A stretch of DNA of 64,000 bases, taken from NCBI GenBank assembly GCA_013339765.2, contig CM023453.1, positions 35,074,926-35,138,925 of the forward strand, read 5' to 3'. Both the position numbers and the translations under genes were made by a program. Below, one piece after another: positions 63,951 through 64,000 of the stretch (its first letter is position 1; the number at the start of each line of letters is the position of its first letter). This DNA comes from Haemaphysalis longicornis (Eukaryota; Arthropoda; Arachnida; Ixodida; Ixodidae). The notes beneath the pieces were generated by a model, which was not told where the DNA came from, made no database searches, and saw only the letters and a program-made list of their open reading frames with translations.

Positions 63951-64000
63951 ATTCACGCATCTTTACGAAGCGAATCATGACGAGTGGGCGAAGCACTGGG
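63951..64000 (-). repeat. Partial copy of the 46.65-kb repeat, cut by window end
   Basis: The reverse complement begins CCCAGTGCTTCGCCCACTCG and continues TCATGATTCGCTTCGT, matching 46650-46699 with a few differences. The rest of the element lies outside the window. Confidence 0.7.

Overview
This window looks like non-coding, repeat-dense DNA from an arthropod genome, most probably a hard (ixodid) tick. The main clue is several copies of a tRNA-derived SINE with a GCCGCGGTGGCTCAG-type head, a body containing 'ACGTTAAAGATCC' and 'CCTCCACTACGGCGCGCC'-like blocks, and a CAATCAAT tail, which I associate with tick SINEs. Tick-like RTE, I/R1-like and Jockey/CR1-like LINE pieces, Penelope-like fragments and many long microsatellites fit the same picture. 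The assignment comes from recognition, not a search. I found no intact host protein-coding gene, no rRNA, no functional tRNA and no CRISPR. The open frames are short and are repeat-encoded, microsatellite-encoded or unrecognised. The window is probably intergenic or inside a large intron.

Layout. 0-7.7 kb: mostly unannotated sequence with two (GA)n tracts and a degraded minus-strand LINE 3' end (2.7-3.05 kb). 7.7-10.3 kb: two Penelope-like 3' ends in inverted orientation, a GC-rich TATA-containing promoter candidate (9.2-9.34 kb), and a plus-strand I/R1-like LINE 3' end running into (TC)n. 11-12.3 kb: a long (CAAA)n tract and a second TATA promoter candidate with a splice donor. 15.9-18 kb: an internally deleted RTE-like LINE, long TGAA and ATCA microsatellites, and a cluster of CACCCTTTTT motifs. 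19.2-20.95 kb: the largest protein-like relic, a frameshifted Jockey/CR1-like reverse transcriptase on the minus strand. 21-23.6 kb: two GC-rich islands. 26.4-28 kb: a SINE and a degraded RNase H-like segment. 31.2-31.75 kb: a CpG-rich island with a possible small first coding exon. 35-36 kb: a ~0.9 kb CATA microsatellite holding a tRNA-like SINE fragment. 38.5-43.1 kb: three SINEs, one inserted into a TTAA-type element and one split by a poly(A)-tailed insertion. 44.4-45.8 kb: a TTAA-type element with a TA-flanked MITE nested inside. 46.2-47.4 kb and 55.7-56.4 kb: two related TIR elements with 3-bp TTA or TAA target duplications. 60.2-60.7 kb: a TTAA-flanked MITE. 61.4-63.06 kb: an RTE 3' end with a SINE inserted in it, then the inverted partner of the 9.7-kb LINE. 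63.35-63.9 kb: a four-copy tandem repeat. The last ~50 bases match a repeat at 46.65 kb.

No genes work together here. What the sequence shows is successive transposon insertion: target duplications allow several insertions to be ordered. Two systematic signals stand out. One is a pair of TIR elements sharing subterminal AATGTCATT arrays and TWA target duplications. The other is the repeated placement of microsatellites right after AATAAA-type 3' ends on the minus strand, suggesting that retroelement tails seed many of the microsatellites.
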